The notes: a model not told the origin generated them from the letters alone. Counted from the stretch's first letter, positions 6,137 through 13,085 are shown. The stretch: 13,391 nt of DNA from Deltaproteobacteria bacterium (GCA_013152215.1 JAADGT010000071.1:1-13391), one strand, 5' to 3'. A program made the numbers and translations.

Positions 6137-6836
6137 TTTTTACCTTTTTTCATTGCGCGGAAGGTGGCCGCGTCGATGGCTCGGAACCGAACGCCCATGC
6201 CGGGCACGGCTCGGGCCGGGGGCTGGCGTTGGGGATCGAACATCCGCAGGGGGGTCCGGCCGATGATCTGCCACCCACCCGGGCTGTCGAGGGAGTACAC
6301 CCCGGTCTGGGGGCCGGCGATCCCCACCGAACCCGCCGCACCCGGGCCCGGGGCTCGGCCCGGCGGGGGGTGTGGATCCGGGGGGAGAGCCCTCCCAGGA
6401 ACAGGAACCCAGGCATGAACCCCAGCATGTACACCCGGTAGGTGGGGGCGGTGTGGATCTCCACCACCTCGGCCGGGGTCAGACCGTGGCGCTGGGCCAC
6501 CTCCTCCAGGTCGGGGCCGAACTCGGGGTCGTAGCAGACCGGGATCTCGATCACCCGTTGGGAAGAGACGGAAGGCGGGCTGCGGGTGAGGTCGGACCAG
6601 GCCCGCTCCACCACGAGCGCCAAGGCCTCGTACGAGACCTCCAGCGGGTCGTACTCCACGAACACGGATCGGTAGGTGGGCACACGGGCGATCACGCCCC
6701 GGATCCCTTCGAGCGCCCGGGCCAGCGCCACCACCCGCTCGTGGATCTCGGGCGCGATCGCGTCGCCCACCTCCACCGTGAGCGCCGCCTCCCCGCAGGG
6801 CAGGATCCGCGGTCGCTCCCACGGGGCAGCGGTCAC
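6133..6836 (-). pseudogene. pxpB: 5-oxoprolinase subunit B with a one-base frameshift
   Basis: The gene starts at GTG 6836 in a GTGA overlap with pxpA and ends at TGA 6133, overlapping pxpC by four bases. The first 166 codons give a normal PxpB: GEAALTVEVGD, PTYRSVFVEYDP, and YMLGFMPGFLFLGGLSPRIHTPRRAEPRARV. After the GTG codon at 6341-6339 the family sequence VPAGSVGIAGPQTGVY is found only in the next frame, continuing as SPGGWQIIGRTPLRMFDP to the stop. The strand reads GTGCGGCGGGT where GTGCCGGCGGGT would keep the frame, so one base is missing near 6338. The total of 704 bases is one short of 235 codons. Both halves are otherwise intact, so this is a fresh mutation or a sequencing error. 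If real, PxpB is truncated at its conserved C-terminal third and the 5-oxoprolinase would be inactive. Confidence 0.9.
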
Positions 6837-7615
6837 GCCGTGAGCCCCCCGACCACCTGGGAGAGCGGGGCCACCCGCACGCCGGCGGCCTCGAGCGCGC
6901 TCCGGACCGCTCGGGCCAGCTCCACCGCGCCGGGGCTGTCGCCGTGCACGCAGAGCGACTCGGCCTGCACCTCGATCTCGCCTCCGTCGATCGTGTCCAC
7001 GGTTCCCCGGGTCACCATGCGCACGGCCCGGGCCGCCACCTCTTCCGGATCGGTGAGCACCGCACCGGGAACGGAGCGTGGGACCAGGGTGCCGTCGGGC
7101 CGGTAGGCGCGGTCCAGGAAGGCCTCCCGGGCTACTCGGACTCCGAGCTGCCGGGCCGCCCGCTCCAGCTCGGACCCCGCCAGGCCCAGGAGGATCAGGT
7201 CCGGGTCGTAGTCCCGCACCGCCCGGGCCACCGCCCGGGCCAGGTCCGGGTCCTCGGCTGCCCGGTTGTAGAGGGCGCCGTGGGGCTTCACGTGCTGCAG
7301 GCGCAGGCCCCGGGCCCGCAGGAACGCGTCGAGGGCGCCCACCTGGTACAGCACCCAGTCGTACACCTCGTCGGGGGCGGCCTCCACGGGCCGGCGGCCG
7401 AACCCCAGCAGGTCCGCATACCCGGGGTGGGCCCCGGCAGCCACCCCGTGCTCGGCGCACAGCTCCACGGTTCTGTGCATCACGTGGGGGTCCCCCGCGT
7501 GGAACCCGCAGGCGATGTTGGCCGAGGTCACCGTGCCCATCAGCCCCGCATCGTCCCCCTTGCGGTAGGCCCCGAACCCTTCTCCCATGTCCGCGTTGAG
7601 ATCCACCGATCGCAT
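6833..7615 (-). CDS. pxpA: 5-oxoprolinase subunit A (LamB/YcsF family)
   Basis: A 260-residue LamB/YcsF protein, normal for the family. Motifs in order are VDLNADMGEGFG at the N-terminus, SANIACGFHAGDP, GAHPGYADLLGFGRR, LQHVKPHGALYN and ESLCVHGDSPGAV near the C-terminus. PxpA carries out the hydrolytic step that releases glutamate from the phosphorylated 5-oxoproline made by PxpBC. I place the start at ATG 7615, which gives the conserved MxxxDLN beginning and has GGAGGTG about ten bases upstream. The in-frame ATG at 7657 would add 14 non-conserved residues and lies in a dispersed repeat (GCTTCCATGTAAC, also at 7962-7974). It is the first gene of pxpABC and sits downstream of the liv operon on the same strand, separated by a repeat-filled gap of 532 bp. 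Confidence 0.95.
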   Translation of the reverse strand: MRSVDLNADMGEGFGAYRKGDDAGLMGTVTSANIACGFHAGDPHVMHRTVELCAEHGVAAGAHPGYADLLGFGRRPVEAAPDEVYDWVLYQVGALDAFLRARGLRLQHVKPHGALYNRAAEDPDLARAVARAVRDYDPDLILLGLAGSELERAARQLGVRVAREAFLDRAYRPDGTLVPRSVPGAVLTDPEEVAARAVRMVTRGTVDTIDGGEIEVQAESLCVHGDSPGAVELARAVRSALEAAGVRVAPLSQVVGGLTA

Positions 7616-7649
7616 GGCACCCACACCTCCACAAGCGTTTCTGGACCAG

Positions 7650-7731
7650 GCTTCCATGTAACCTCGGTCGTTGGTCGGGGGCCTTCGGCCCGCTGGGCTG
7701 CTAGGCCGCTAGGCGGCCGGGCCGCTTCCCC
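7650..7731 (+). repeat. GTAAC head plus octamer array GCTAGGCN
   Basis: The segment opens with GGCTTCCATGTAAC (7649-7662), identical to 7961-7974, continues CTCGGTCGTTGGTCGGGGGCC, which resembles 5107-5130, and ends in octamers in register at 7692-7731: GCTGGGCT, GCTAGGCC, GCTAGGCG, GCCGGGCC. It lies 35 bp upstream of the pxpA start, within the geneless stretch 7616-8147. Confidence 0.7.
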
Positions 7732-7760
7732 GAACCGCCGCCAACCCCTCGCTGGGGCAT

Positions 7761-7795
7761 GGGGACCAGGGGTCAGAGGACAGATGTCAGTGGAC
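7761..7795. repeat. Heptamer tandem array, AGNGGNC family
   Basis: Five consecutive 7-base units on the plus strand: GGGGACC, AGGGGTC, AGAGGAC, AGATGTC, AGTGGAC. The consensus is AGNGGNC. It is a separate heptamer type from the TTCTGAA and CTAG arrays in the same gap. The flanking bases 7732-7760 and 7796-7841 show no further structure that I can identify. Confidence 0.65.
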
Positions 7796-7841
7796 GGGTC
7801 GTGGTCCCACGACGTCGATTTGGCCACAGCACCTTTGTCCT

Positions 7842-7967
7842 TTTTCTGGCTTCTGTCCCCTGAATTCTGGTTCCTGAAACCCCTGCCCCGCCTCCGGCAA
7901 TGGGCCCGGACCCCCGAACGTTACCCTCCCCGTTGTAGGGCCCCACAGGGGCCCGAGGGGGGCTTCC
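7842..7967 (+). repeat. Dispersed intergenic repeat core, copy 2 (about 125 bp)
   Basis: This is the second copy of the 4931-5054 element. It has five heptamers at 7844-7878 (TTCTGGC, TTCTGTC, CCCTGAA and so on), then a CTCCGGCAATGGGCCCGGACC block, CGAACGTTACCC, CGTTGTA, and the perfect hairpin GGGCCCC-ACA-GGGGCCC at 7938-7954. Its right end abuts the next repeat at 7961-7970. It is noncoding. Confidence 0.8.
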
Positions 7968-7969
7968 AT

Positions 7970-8045
7970 GTAACTTCCGCTAGAAGGCTGGAAGGCTAGA
8001 AGGCTGGGAGGCTTGAAAACCTCCCGGATTCCCGCCCGTTCTAGG
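7970..8045 (+). repeat. 76-bp dispersed repeat with octamer array, copy 1
   Basis: GTAACTTCCGC leads into octamers at 7979-8018 (GCTAGAAG, GCTGGAAG, GCTAGAAG, GCTGGGAG, GCTTGAAA) and a conserved tail with GGATTCCCGC and TTCTAGG. It aligns without gaps to 13141-13216, with 64 of 76 bases the same by hand count. Weaker similarity continues to about 8087 (CTCACGG...GGGGGCA-like). Confidence 0.85.
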
Positions 8046-8091
8046 AAATACCACCCCTTTTCGCTTTCAGCTCACGGCCCGGAGGCATGGT

Positions 8092-8140
8092 CTAGTTTCT
8101 AGTCTCTAGTTTCTAGCATCTAGCCGCCAGCCTCCCAGCG
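8092..8140. repeat. Heptamer tandem array, CTAGTTT family, after livF
   Basis: Seven 7-base units in strict register: CTAGTTT, CTAGTCT, CTAGTTT, CTAGCAT, CTAGCCG, CCAGCCT, CCCAGCG. It ends eight bases from the livF stop codon. Five CTAG tetramers in 32 bases is striking because CTAG is usually scarce in bacterial genomes. Confidence 0.8.
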
Positions 8141-8147
8141 GAAGCCA

Positions 8148-8864
8148 TCACAGGCCCAGGTAGGCGCTGCGAAGCCGGTCGTCCTCCAGCAAGTCCCGGC
8201 CCGGGCCGCTCACCACGATCCGGCCGGACTGGAGCGCGTATCCGCGGTCGGCGATCTCCAGGGCCTCGCGCACGGTCTGCTCCACGAGCAGGATCGTCAT
8301 GCCCTGGGCCTTCAGGGTGTCCACCGTCTCCAGCACCTCGTCCACCAGCTTGGGGGCCAGCCCCAACGAGGGCTCGTCGAGCATGAGAACCTTCGGGCCC
8401 GACATCAGGCCCCGGCCGATCGCCACCATCTGCTGCTCCCCCCCGGAAAGGGTGGCGGCCGCCTGGTGCCTCCGCTCCTCCAGCCGGGGAAACAGGGCGT
8501 AGACCCGCTCGAGGTTCTCCTGCACGCGCTGCTCGTCCCGCACCACGTAGGCCCCGAGCCTCAGGTTCTCCTCCACCGACAGCGGGCCGAACAGCATGCG
8601 CCCCTCGGGCACGTACACGAGCCCCCGGGACACGACCTCCTCCGTGGCCAGCCCGGCCACCGGCTTCCCGTCGAAGCGGATCTCGCCGCCCGACACCGGG
8701 GCCGCTCCCATGATCGCCTTGAGCAGGGTGGACTTGCCGGCCCCGTTGGCGCCCACCACGCACACGGTCTCGCCGGGGAACACCTCCAGGTCGATCCCGT
8801 GGAGGACGGTGAGCTTGCCGTAGCGCACCACCAGGCCGCGAACGGTCAGGAGCGGCGCGGTCAC
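8148..8864 (-). CDS. livF: Branched-chain amino acid/amide-type ABC transporter ATP-binding protein LivF
   Basis: A 238-residue ABC ATPase of the LivF type. It has Walker A GANGAGKS at 38-45, VYVPEGRMLFGPLSVEENL in the Q-loop to helical region, signature LSGGE at 139-143, Walker B VLMLDE at 159-164, and LLVEQ in place of the usual H-loop His, which is normal for LivF. It energises import through LivHM at the cytoplasmic face of the inner membrane. The frame is open far upstream, but GTG 8864 overlaps the livG stop (GTGA) and has GGAGG seven bases before it, fixing the start. It is the last gene of the liv operon. I see no stem-plus-T terminator after it; a CTAG heptamer array follows directly. 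Confidence 0.95.
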   Translation of the reverse strand: MTAPLLTVRGLVVRYGKLTVLHGIDLEVFPGETVCVVGANGAGKSTLLKAIMGAAPVSGGEIRFDGKPVAGLATEEVVSRGLVYVPEGRMLFGPLSVEENLRLGAYVVRDEQRVQENLERVYALFPRLEERRHQAAATLSGGEQQMVAIGRGLMSGPKVLMLDEPSLGLAPKLVDEVLETVDTLKAQGMTILLVEQTVREALEIADRGYALQSGRIVVSGPGRDLLEDDRLRSAYLGL

Positions 8865-9613
8865 GGCGACGCCTCCTCCAGGTACCGGGCCGCGTACTTC
8901 TCGCCCAGGTAGGCCCGGATCACGGCCGGGTCGTGGGCCACCTCCTGGGGCAGGCCCTGGGCGATCACCCGGCCCGAGTCGAGCACCAACACCCGGTCGC
9001 TCAGGTTCATCACCAGCTCCATCACGTGCTCGATCACGATCAAGGTGACGCCCCGCTCCTCGTGCACGTGGCGGATCGCATCCATCAGCTCCCCGATCTC
9101 CCCCGGGTTGAGCCCGGCGGCCACCTCGTCGAGGAGGAGGAGCTTCGGCTCGGTTCCCAGGGCGGTGGCCAGCGCCACCCGCTTCTGGCCGGCCACGGGC
9201 AGGTCGCGGATCGGCAGGTCCGCCAGGTCCGCAAGGCCGAGGAACCCCAGGATCTCCCGGGCGCGGATCCGCGCCCGGGACGGGGAGGCGGTGCGGGAGA
9301 AGCACCCTACCATGGCGGTCTCCAGCACGGTGAGGTCGCCCCCGGCCACATAGGTCTGGAACGTCCTGGCCATGCCCATGCGGGCGATCCGGTGGGGAGG
9401 CAGCCCGGTGATGTCCCGGCCGTCGAACCGCACGGTCCCCCGTTCGGGCCGGTGGAACCCCGTGATGCAGTGGAACAAGGTGGTCTTGCCGGCTCCGTTC
9501 GGGCCGATCAGTCCGAGGATCTCCCCGGCCCCCACGGTGAAGGAGATCCCGTCGTTGGCGCGGAGCCCCCCGAACACCTTGGTCAGGTCCGTCACCTCCA
9601 GCAGGGCGGGCAT
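8861..9613 (-). CDS. livG: Branched-chain amino acid/amide-type ABC transporter ATP-binding protein LivG
   Basis: A 250-residue LivG-type ATPase. Walker A GPNGAGKT is at 37-44, the Q-loop Gln at 86 in ARTFQT, Walker B LLLLDE at 158-163 followed by VAAGLNP, and the H-loop His at 196 (VIEHVME). The C-terminal GEKYAA resembles the usual LivG end. Two departures stand out: the ABC signature is LPVAGQK at 138-144 rather than LSGGQ or LSYGQ, and the residue after the catalytic Glu is Val instead of Pro. The latter occurs in other LivG proteins; the signature change I cannot place. ATG 9613 shares one base with the livM stop (TGATG). It pairs with LivF as the ATPase dimer of the importer. Confidence 0.94.
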   Translation of the reverse strand: MPALLEVTDLTKVFGGLRANDGISFTVGAGEILGLIGPNGAGKTTLFHCITGFHRPERGTVRFDGRDITGLPPHRIARMGMARTFQTYVAGGDLTVLETAMVGCFSRTASPSRARIRAREILGFLGLADLADLPIRDLPVAGQKRVALATALGTEPKLLLLDEVAAGLNPGEIGELMDAIRHVHEERGVTLIVIEHVMELVMNLSDRVLVLDSGRVIAQGLPQEVAHDPAVIRAYLGEKYAARYLEEASP

Positions 9614-10623
9614 CACGCCGACTCCCTGCGGGCCCGGTGCCGTTCCACCAAACCCCAGATGCCCCGGGGCTCCACCGCGGACACGACCATGATGATCAGG
9701 GCGTACAGGATCAGGTCCATGCCCACCAGCCCCGCCCGGGCCCCGAACCACTCCTTGAAGTAGCTCTTCAACGGGATCAGGATGCCCGCCCCGATGATCG
9801 GCCCCCACAGGGACCCCGCCCCGCCCAGCATGGCCATGAGGGCGATCAGGATCGACAGGTCCAGGCTCATGGTGTCTTCGGGCTCGATGTTCTTGATGTA
9901 GCAGGCGTGGAACGACCCCACCATGCTGACGAACGCCGTGGCGATGGCATAGGTCTTCACCTTGGCCCAGTGCACATTGATCCCCAGCGACCGGGCCATG
10001 TCCTCGTTGTCCTTGATCAGCCGAAGCTGGTAGCCCAGCCGCGACTTGCGAAACGCGTTCATATACAGGACCCCGCCGAAGAAGAACGCCAGCAGCACGT
10101 AGTAGTAGTACACGTCCTCCTTGAAGATCAGGCGCACGAAGTCCGGTGTGGCGAACCGGTGGGCCGGGATCTCGAGCCCCCGCGCCGCGCCCACGAAGTC
10201 CCACACCTCGAACAGGTCCTTGAGCACCAGGGAGGCCGCGATCGTGGCGATGGCGAAGTAGTGGCCGCGGAGCCGAAACAGCGGGTACCCGATCGCGAAC
10301 GACCACAGCACCGCGAACCCCATGCCGACCGGCATGGACACCCAGAACGGCACGTCCCACCGGATCAGGGCCACGGCCGTGGTGTAGGCGCCGATGCCCA
10401 CGTACTGGGCCTTGCCCAGGTCCACCTGGCCGCCGTAGCCGCCGATGGTGTTCCAGCCCATCCCGTACAGGGAGAACATCAGGAACTGGATCATGGTGGC
10501 CGTGGCGAAGGAGGACACCGGCAGCAACGGGAACACCAGCAGGAACGCGGCCACGGCCCGCGACACCCACCTCTCCGTGGGCCGGAAGTCCGAGAAGTCG
10601 AACGCGGCTCTCAGTGCTTCCAT
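9613..10623 (-). CDS. livM: Branched-chain amino acid/amide-type ABC transporter permease LivM
   Basis: A 336-residue polytopic inner-membrane protein. After a 20-residue cytoplasmic start it has about eight to ten hydrophobic segments, including the LivM family block GGYGGQVDLGKAQYVGIGAYT and the cytoplasmic coupling loop LIKDNEDMARSLGI..HWAKVKTYA that contacts the ATPases. Later blocks are MLGGAGSLWGPIIGAG and EPRGIWGLV, which are typical of the family end. The canonical GqlSLGhaaF is here GQVDLGKAQY, a conservative variant. The start is ATG 10623, overlapping livH by 13 bases. With LivH it forms the translocation pore. Confidence 0.94.
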   Translation of the reverse strand: MEALRAAFDFSDFRPTERWVSRAVAAFLLVFPLLPVSSFATATMIQFLMFSLYGMGWNTIGGYGGQVDLGKAQYVGIGAYTTAVALIRWDVPFWVSMPVGMGFAVLWSFAIGYPLFRLRGHYFAIATIAASLVLKDLFEVWDFVGAARGLEIPAHRFATPDFVRLIFKEDVYYYYVLLAFFFGGVLYMNAFRKSRLGYQLRLIKDNEDMARSLGINVHWAKVKTYAIATAFVSMVGSFHACYIKNIEPEDTMSLDLSILIALMAMLGGAGSLWGPIIGAGILIPLKSYFKEWFGARAGLVGMDLILYALIIMVVSAVEPRGIWGLVERHRARRESA

Positions 10624-11525
10624 CCGAACAGTCCCCGGGGGCGAACCACCATGATCACGAAGTAGGCCAGGTAGACGAAGGTGTACTTGAAGGAGGTGAC
10701 GGGCACGTCCATCATCCAGTCCCACTCGGTGGCGTAGGCCACGAAGTCCCAGATGCCGGGGATCTCCATCAGGAGCCCCACCACGATCCCGGCCGCCAGC
10801 GCCCCGGGCACGCTCCCGAAGCCGCCGAGGGCCACGATGGTGAAGGCGATCATGGTGAACAGGAGGCCCACGTAAGGGTTCACCGACCAGAAATTGACGA
10901 TCAGGGCGCCCGCCACCGTGACCGTGGCGCCGCCGATGCCCCAGGCCAGGGCGTTCATCCGCTCGGTCGGGATCCCCATGTACCGGGCGGCCTGGGCGTT
11001 CAGGGCCGTGGCCGTCAGCGCCTTGCCCACCCGGGTGCGGTTCATCAGCAGCCACACCGCCGCGAACGACACCAACGACAGCGCGGCCGCGGCCAGCTTT
11101 GTGGCCGGCACGATCACGCCCATGCCGAAGGCCACGCTCTTGCCCACCAGGAGCCCCGCGTTCACCCCCCGGTCCTCGGACCCGAACAGGAGCAGCGCAA
11201 GGTTGCGCAGCAGCAGCATGAGCCCGAAGGTGCCGAGCAGCTGGGCCACCATGGGCCCGCGCAGCAGGAATCGGATGAACCCCCAGTAGCAGGCGATTCC
11301 CAGCAGATACCCCACCACGGCCGCCACCGGGATGCCCAGCAGGGGATCCATGCCGGTGGCGTCGGCCGTGAGGAGCCCGGTGTACATGCCCAGCATCAGG
11401 AACTCGCCGTGGGCGAAGTTCACGATGTCCATCACCCCGAAGATGATGGTGAGGCCCAGGGCCACCAGGGCCAGCACCATCCCGATCAGAACTCCGGCCA
11501 CCACCGAACTGACGAGGATGTCCAT
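10611..11525 (-). CDS. livH: Branched-chain amino acid/amide-type ABC transporter permease LivH
   Basis: A 304-residue permease with about eight hydrophobic segments. Family blocks are GLTIIFGVMDIVNFAHGEFLMLGMY near the N-terminus, LLGTFGLMLLLRNLALLLFGSE, the coupling region VGKALTATALNAQAARYMGI, TIVALGGFGSVPGALAAGI and RPRGLFGWKH at the end. ATG 11525 gives the conserved start, but no Shine-Dalgarno precedes it. The nearest strong one, GGAGGAGGT (11611-11603), sits before another ATG at 11597 in the same frame, from which a 22-codon reading frame ends in TAG three bases before livH. The inserted stretch is a heptamer array, so livH translation may depend on reinitiation. The livK stop is 240 bp upstream. 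Confidence 0.95.
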   Translation of the reverse strand: MDILVSSVVAGVLIGMVLALVALGLTIIFGVMDIVNFAHGEFLMLGMYTGLLTADATGMDPLLGIPVAAVVGYLLGIACYWGFIRFLLRGPMVAQLLGTFGLMLLLRNLALLLFGSEDRGVNAGLLVGKSVAFGMGVIVPATKLAAAALSLVSFAAVWLLMNRTRVGKALTATALNAQAARYMGIPTERMNALAWGIGGATVTVAGALIVNFWSVNPYVGLLFTMIAFTIVALGGFGSVPGALAAGIVVGLLMEIPGIWDFVAYATEWDWMMDVPVTSFKYTFVYLAYFVIMVVRPRGLFGWKH

Positions 11526-11528
11526 GGG

Positions 11529-11597
11529 CTAGGAACCGGTGAGGGGTGATCGGTGACGGGTGACGGGGGACCGAAGACCGACGATCAAATGGTCCAT
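11529..11597 (-). other. 22-codon leader reading frame before livH
   Basis: ATG 11597-11595 follows GGAGGAGGT with five bases between, the best ribosome site in the livK-livH gap. It reads 22 codons (MDHLIVGLRSP at the start, SPLTGS at the end) and stops at TAG 11531-11529. Only CCC separates that stop from the livH ATG. The codons are mostly the heptamer array, so the peptide sequence itself is probably not conserved. Its translation could deliver ribosomes to livH. Confidence 0.35.
11538..11586. repeat. Heptamer tandem array, GGTGACG family
   Basis: Seven 7-base units on the plus strand: GGTGAGG, GGTGATC, GGTGACG, GGTGACG, GGGGACC, GAAGACC, GACGATC, with a consensus GA(C/T) core. The segment lies between two ATGGAC copies on the minus strand (11597-11592 and 11525-11520), 72 bases apart. 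Confidence 0.75.
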
Positions 11598-11660
11598 CCA
11601 AGACCTCCTCCGCGTGCGGATCCCAGTTGTTTACCCGGCGACAAGATAGACGCTCTCACG

Positions 11661-11714
11661 CCCCCGATCGGGGGCCAGGGACCTGCCGGAGAGCCGGGCG
11701 CGGCTCTCCGGCAG
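11661..11714 (-). terminator. Stem-loops in the livK-livH spacer
   Basis: Two strong inverted repeats lie here: CTGCCGGAGAGCC paired with GGCTCTCCGGCAG (11683-11695 with 11702-11714, 13 perfect pairs, six-base loop), and the palindrome CCCCCGATCGGGGG (11661-11674). No T-run follows on the minus strand, so this is better seen as an mRNA-stabilising or partly terminating structure that lets livK be expressed above livHMGF, a common arrangement for binding-protein genes. Confidence 0.5.
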
Positions 11715-11739
11715 CCCCCATACGCCACGAAGCTTTGGC

Positions 11740-11757
11740 GGCGGCTCGGGAGCCGCC
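11740..11757 (-). terminator. Short hairpin directly after the livK stop
   Basis: GGCGGCT-CGGG-AGCCGCC forms seven perfect GC-rich pairs with a four-base loop, starting eight bases past the livK stop codon. It lacks a T-tract. It may protect the livK mRNA 3' end or act with the larger stem at 11683-11714. Confidence 0.4.
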
Positions 11758-11765
11758 CGGCCGCC

Positions 11766-13085
11766 CTACTTCCACCCGGGGAACGGGTAGATCATGTCCG
11801 CCGTGGCGAGGTCGAAGGGGTACACGATCTCCAGCACGATCTCGCCCTTGTCGTTCTTCTGGTACTGGCCGATCAGGCCGGACCCCAGCACGTTCTGGCC
11901 CATCTCGGAGCCGGTGTTCTGGAAGTCGATCCCGGCCCACGGCACCACGAGCTCGGACCCGGGGATCACGATCTCGTTGGCCGCCTTCTGGATCGCGGCC
12001 GGGTCGGTGGAGCCGGCCTTGTTGAGCACGTGGTACCAGGCCTGCAGACCCGTGAACGCACGGGCCGAGGCCCCGCCCAGGTCGTGGCCGGTGCGCTTCT
12101 TGTACAGGGCGTTCACCTGGCCGGCCACCTTCTTCACGTCGGCCACCTTGGGCAGGAACACGGTGCGGGTGAGCACCCCGACGATGTCGTCGCCGAGGGT
12201 CTTCCGGAACTCCGGCTTCTCGAACCCGGCGTCCTGCCCCCAGATCACCTTGGGCGCGGCCCGCTGGGCCTTGAGGGTCTTCACCATGAGGATGGCGTCC
12301 GAGGTGTAGGACGCGAACAGGTACACGCCGGCCCGGGACGCCTTCAGCGACCGGACCTCGCTGGAGAGGTCCGCGGACTTGGCCGCGTACAGGAGCGACT
12401 TGCGCACCTTGAACCCGTACTGGTCGGCCAGCTCCTTGATCAGGCCCGACACGTGGGAACCCCACTCGGTCTTCTCGCAGGCCGAGGCGATGGTGCCGAG
12501 CTCCTCCTTGGGCACGGCCGGCACGCCCCGCACCTTGCCCTCGGTGAGCCCCTTGAGCAGCTCGAACAGGTCCTTGGTGAACCACCGGTCGTGGGGGGTG
12601 GTGCGCCAGAACCACTTGAACCCGCGCTCGGTCAGGGCCGGGGAGGTGGACGAGCCGTTGATCATCGGCACCCCGTACTGCTCGCACACGGCGCTCACGG
12701 TCTTGGTGACCGAGCTGTGGTAGCAGCCCAGGATGCCGTCCACCTTGTCGTCGAGGATCAGCTTCTTGGCCAGGTCGGCCCCCAGGGTGGGGTTGCCCTC
12801 GTGATCCCGGATCAGGAGCTGGATCTTCGCGCCCCCGAGCCCAGGGATGCCGGCGGACTTGGCCATCTCCATGTCGATGCCGGGCATCACGTTGTTGATG
12901 ATGTCCGCGGCCAGCTCCACCCCGGCCCGCAGCTCCCTACCGGCCGCGGCAGCCCCTCCGGTCAGGGGGTAGATGACCCCGATCTTCACCACCTTTTCGG
13001 CTGCCCGGCCGGGTCCGGCCGGGAAGGCGAGGGCGGCGAGAGCCGCGAGCAACGTGACCACCGTTCTCTTCCCCTTGCGTCCCAT
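11766..13085 (-). CDS. livK: Branched-chain amino acid/amide-type ABC transporter substrate-binding protein
   Basis: A 439-residue periplasmic binding protein of the HAAT family. The first 28 residues are a Sec signal peptide (basic MGRKGKR, hydrophobic core, cleavage near GRA-A). The mature protein starts with the strand VKIGVIYPLTGGAAAAGRE typical of Leu/Ile/Val-type receptors, followed by IQLLIRDHEGNPTLGADLAKKLI, GILGCYHSSVTKTVSAVCEQYGVPMINGSSTSP (ligand-contact region) and WFWRTTPHD. It is larger than E. coli LivK (about 370) and closer to amide or aromatic receptors. The ligand cannot be read from the sequence; the pxpABC neighbours make 5-oxoproline or a related compound worth considering. 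ATG 13085 has AAGGAG eight bases upstream. It is the first gene of the operon; three hairpins follow it. Confidence 0.93.
   Translation of the reverse strand: MGRKGKRTVVTLLAALAALAFPAGPGRAAEKVVKIGVIYPLTGGAAAAGRELRAGVELAADIINNVMPGIDMEMAKSAGIPGLGGAKIQLLIRDHEGNPTLGADLAKKLILDDKVDGILGCYHSSVTKTVSAVCEQYGVPMINGSSTSPALTERGFKWFWRTTPHDRWFTKDLFELLKGLTEGKVRGVPAVPKEELGTIASACEKTEWGSHVSGLIKELADQYGFKVRKSLLYAAKSADLSSEVRSLKASRAGVYLFASYTSDAILMVKTLKAQRAAPKVIWGQDAGFEKPEFRKTLGDDIVGVLTRTVFLPKVADVKKVAGQVNALYKKRTGHDLGGASARAFTGLQAWYHVLNKAGSTDPAAIQKAANEIVIPGSELVVPWAGIDFQNTGSEMGQNVLGSGLIGQYQKNDKGEIVLEIVYPFDLATADMIYPFPGWK

Noticed and set aside
6331..6345. Programmed ribosomal frameshift in pxpB
   Set aside because: No slippery heptamer or following pseudoknot is visible, and PxpB is not known to need frameshifting. 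A one-base deletion or sequencing error is simpler.
7616..7657. Start of pxpA at ATG 7657
   Set aside because: The ATG is within the repeated GCTTCCATGTAAC motif, and the extra residues precede the conserved MRSVDLNAD start at 7615, which has its own ribosome site.
7650..8140. CRISPR array
   Set aside because: Units are 7-8 bases, contiguous and without spacers; no cas genes are present.
9613..11601. A 662-residue fused permease on the minus strand
   Set aside because: The upstream part of the frame is the antisense-like out-of-frame reading of livH; true LivM begins at ATG 10623 with the family N-terminus.
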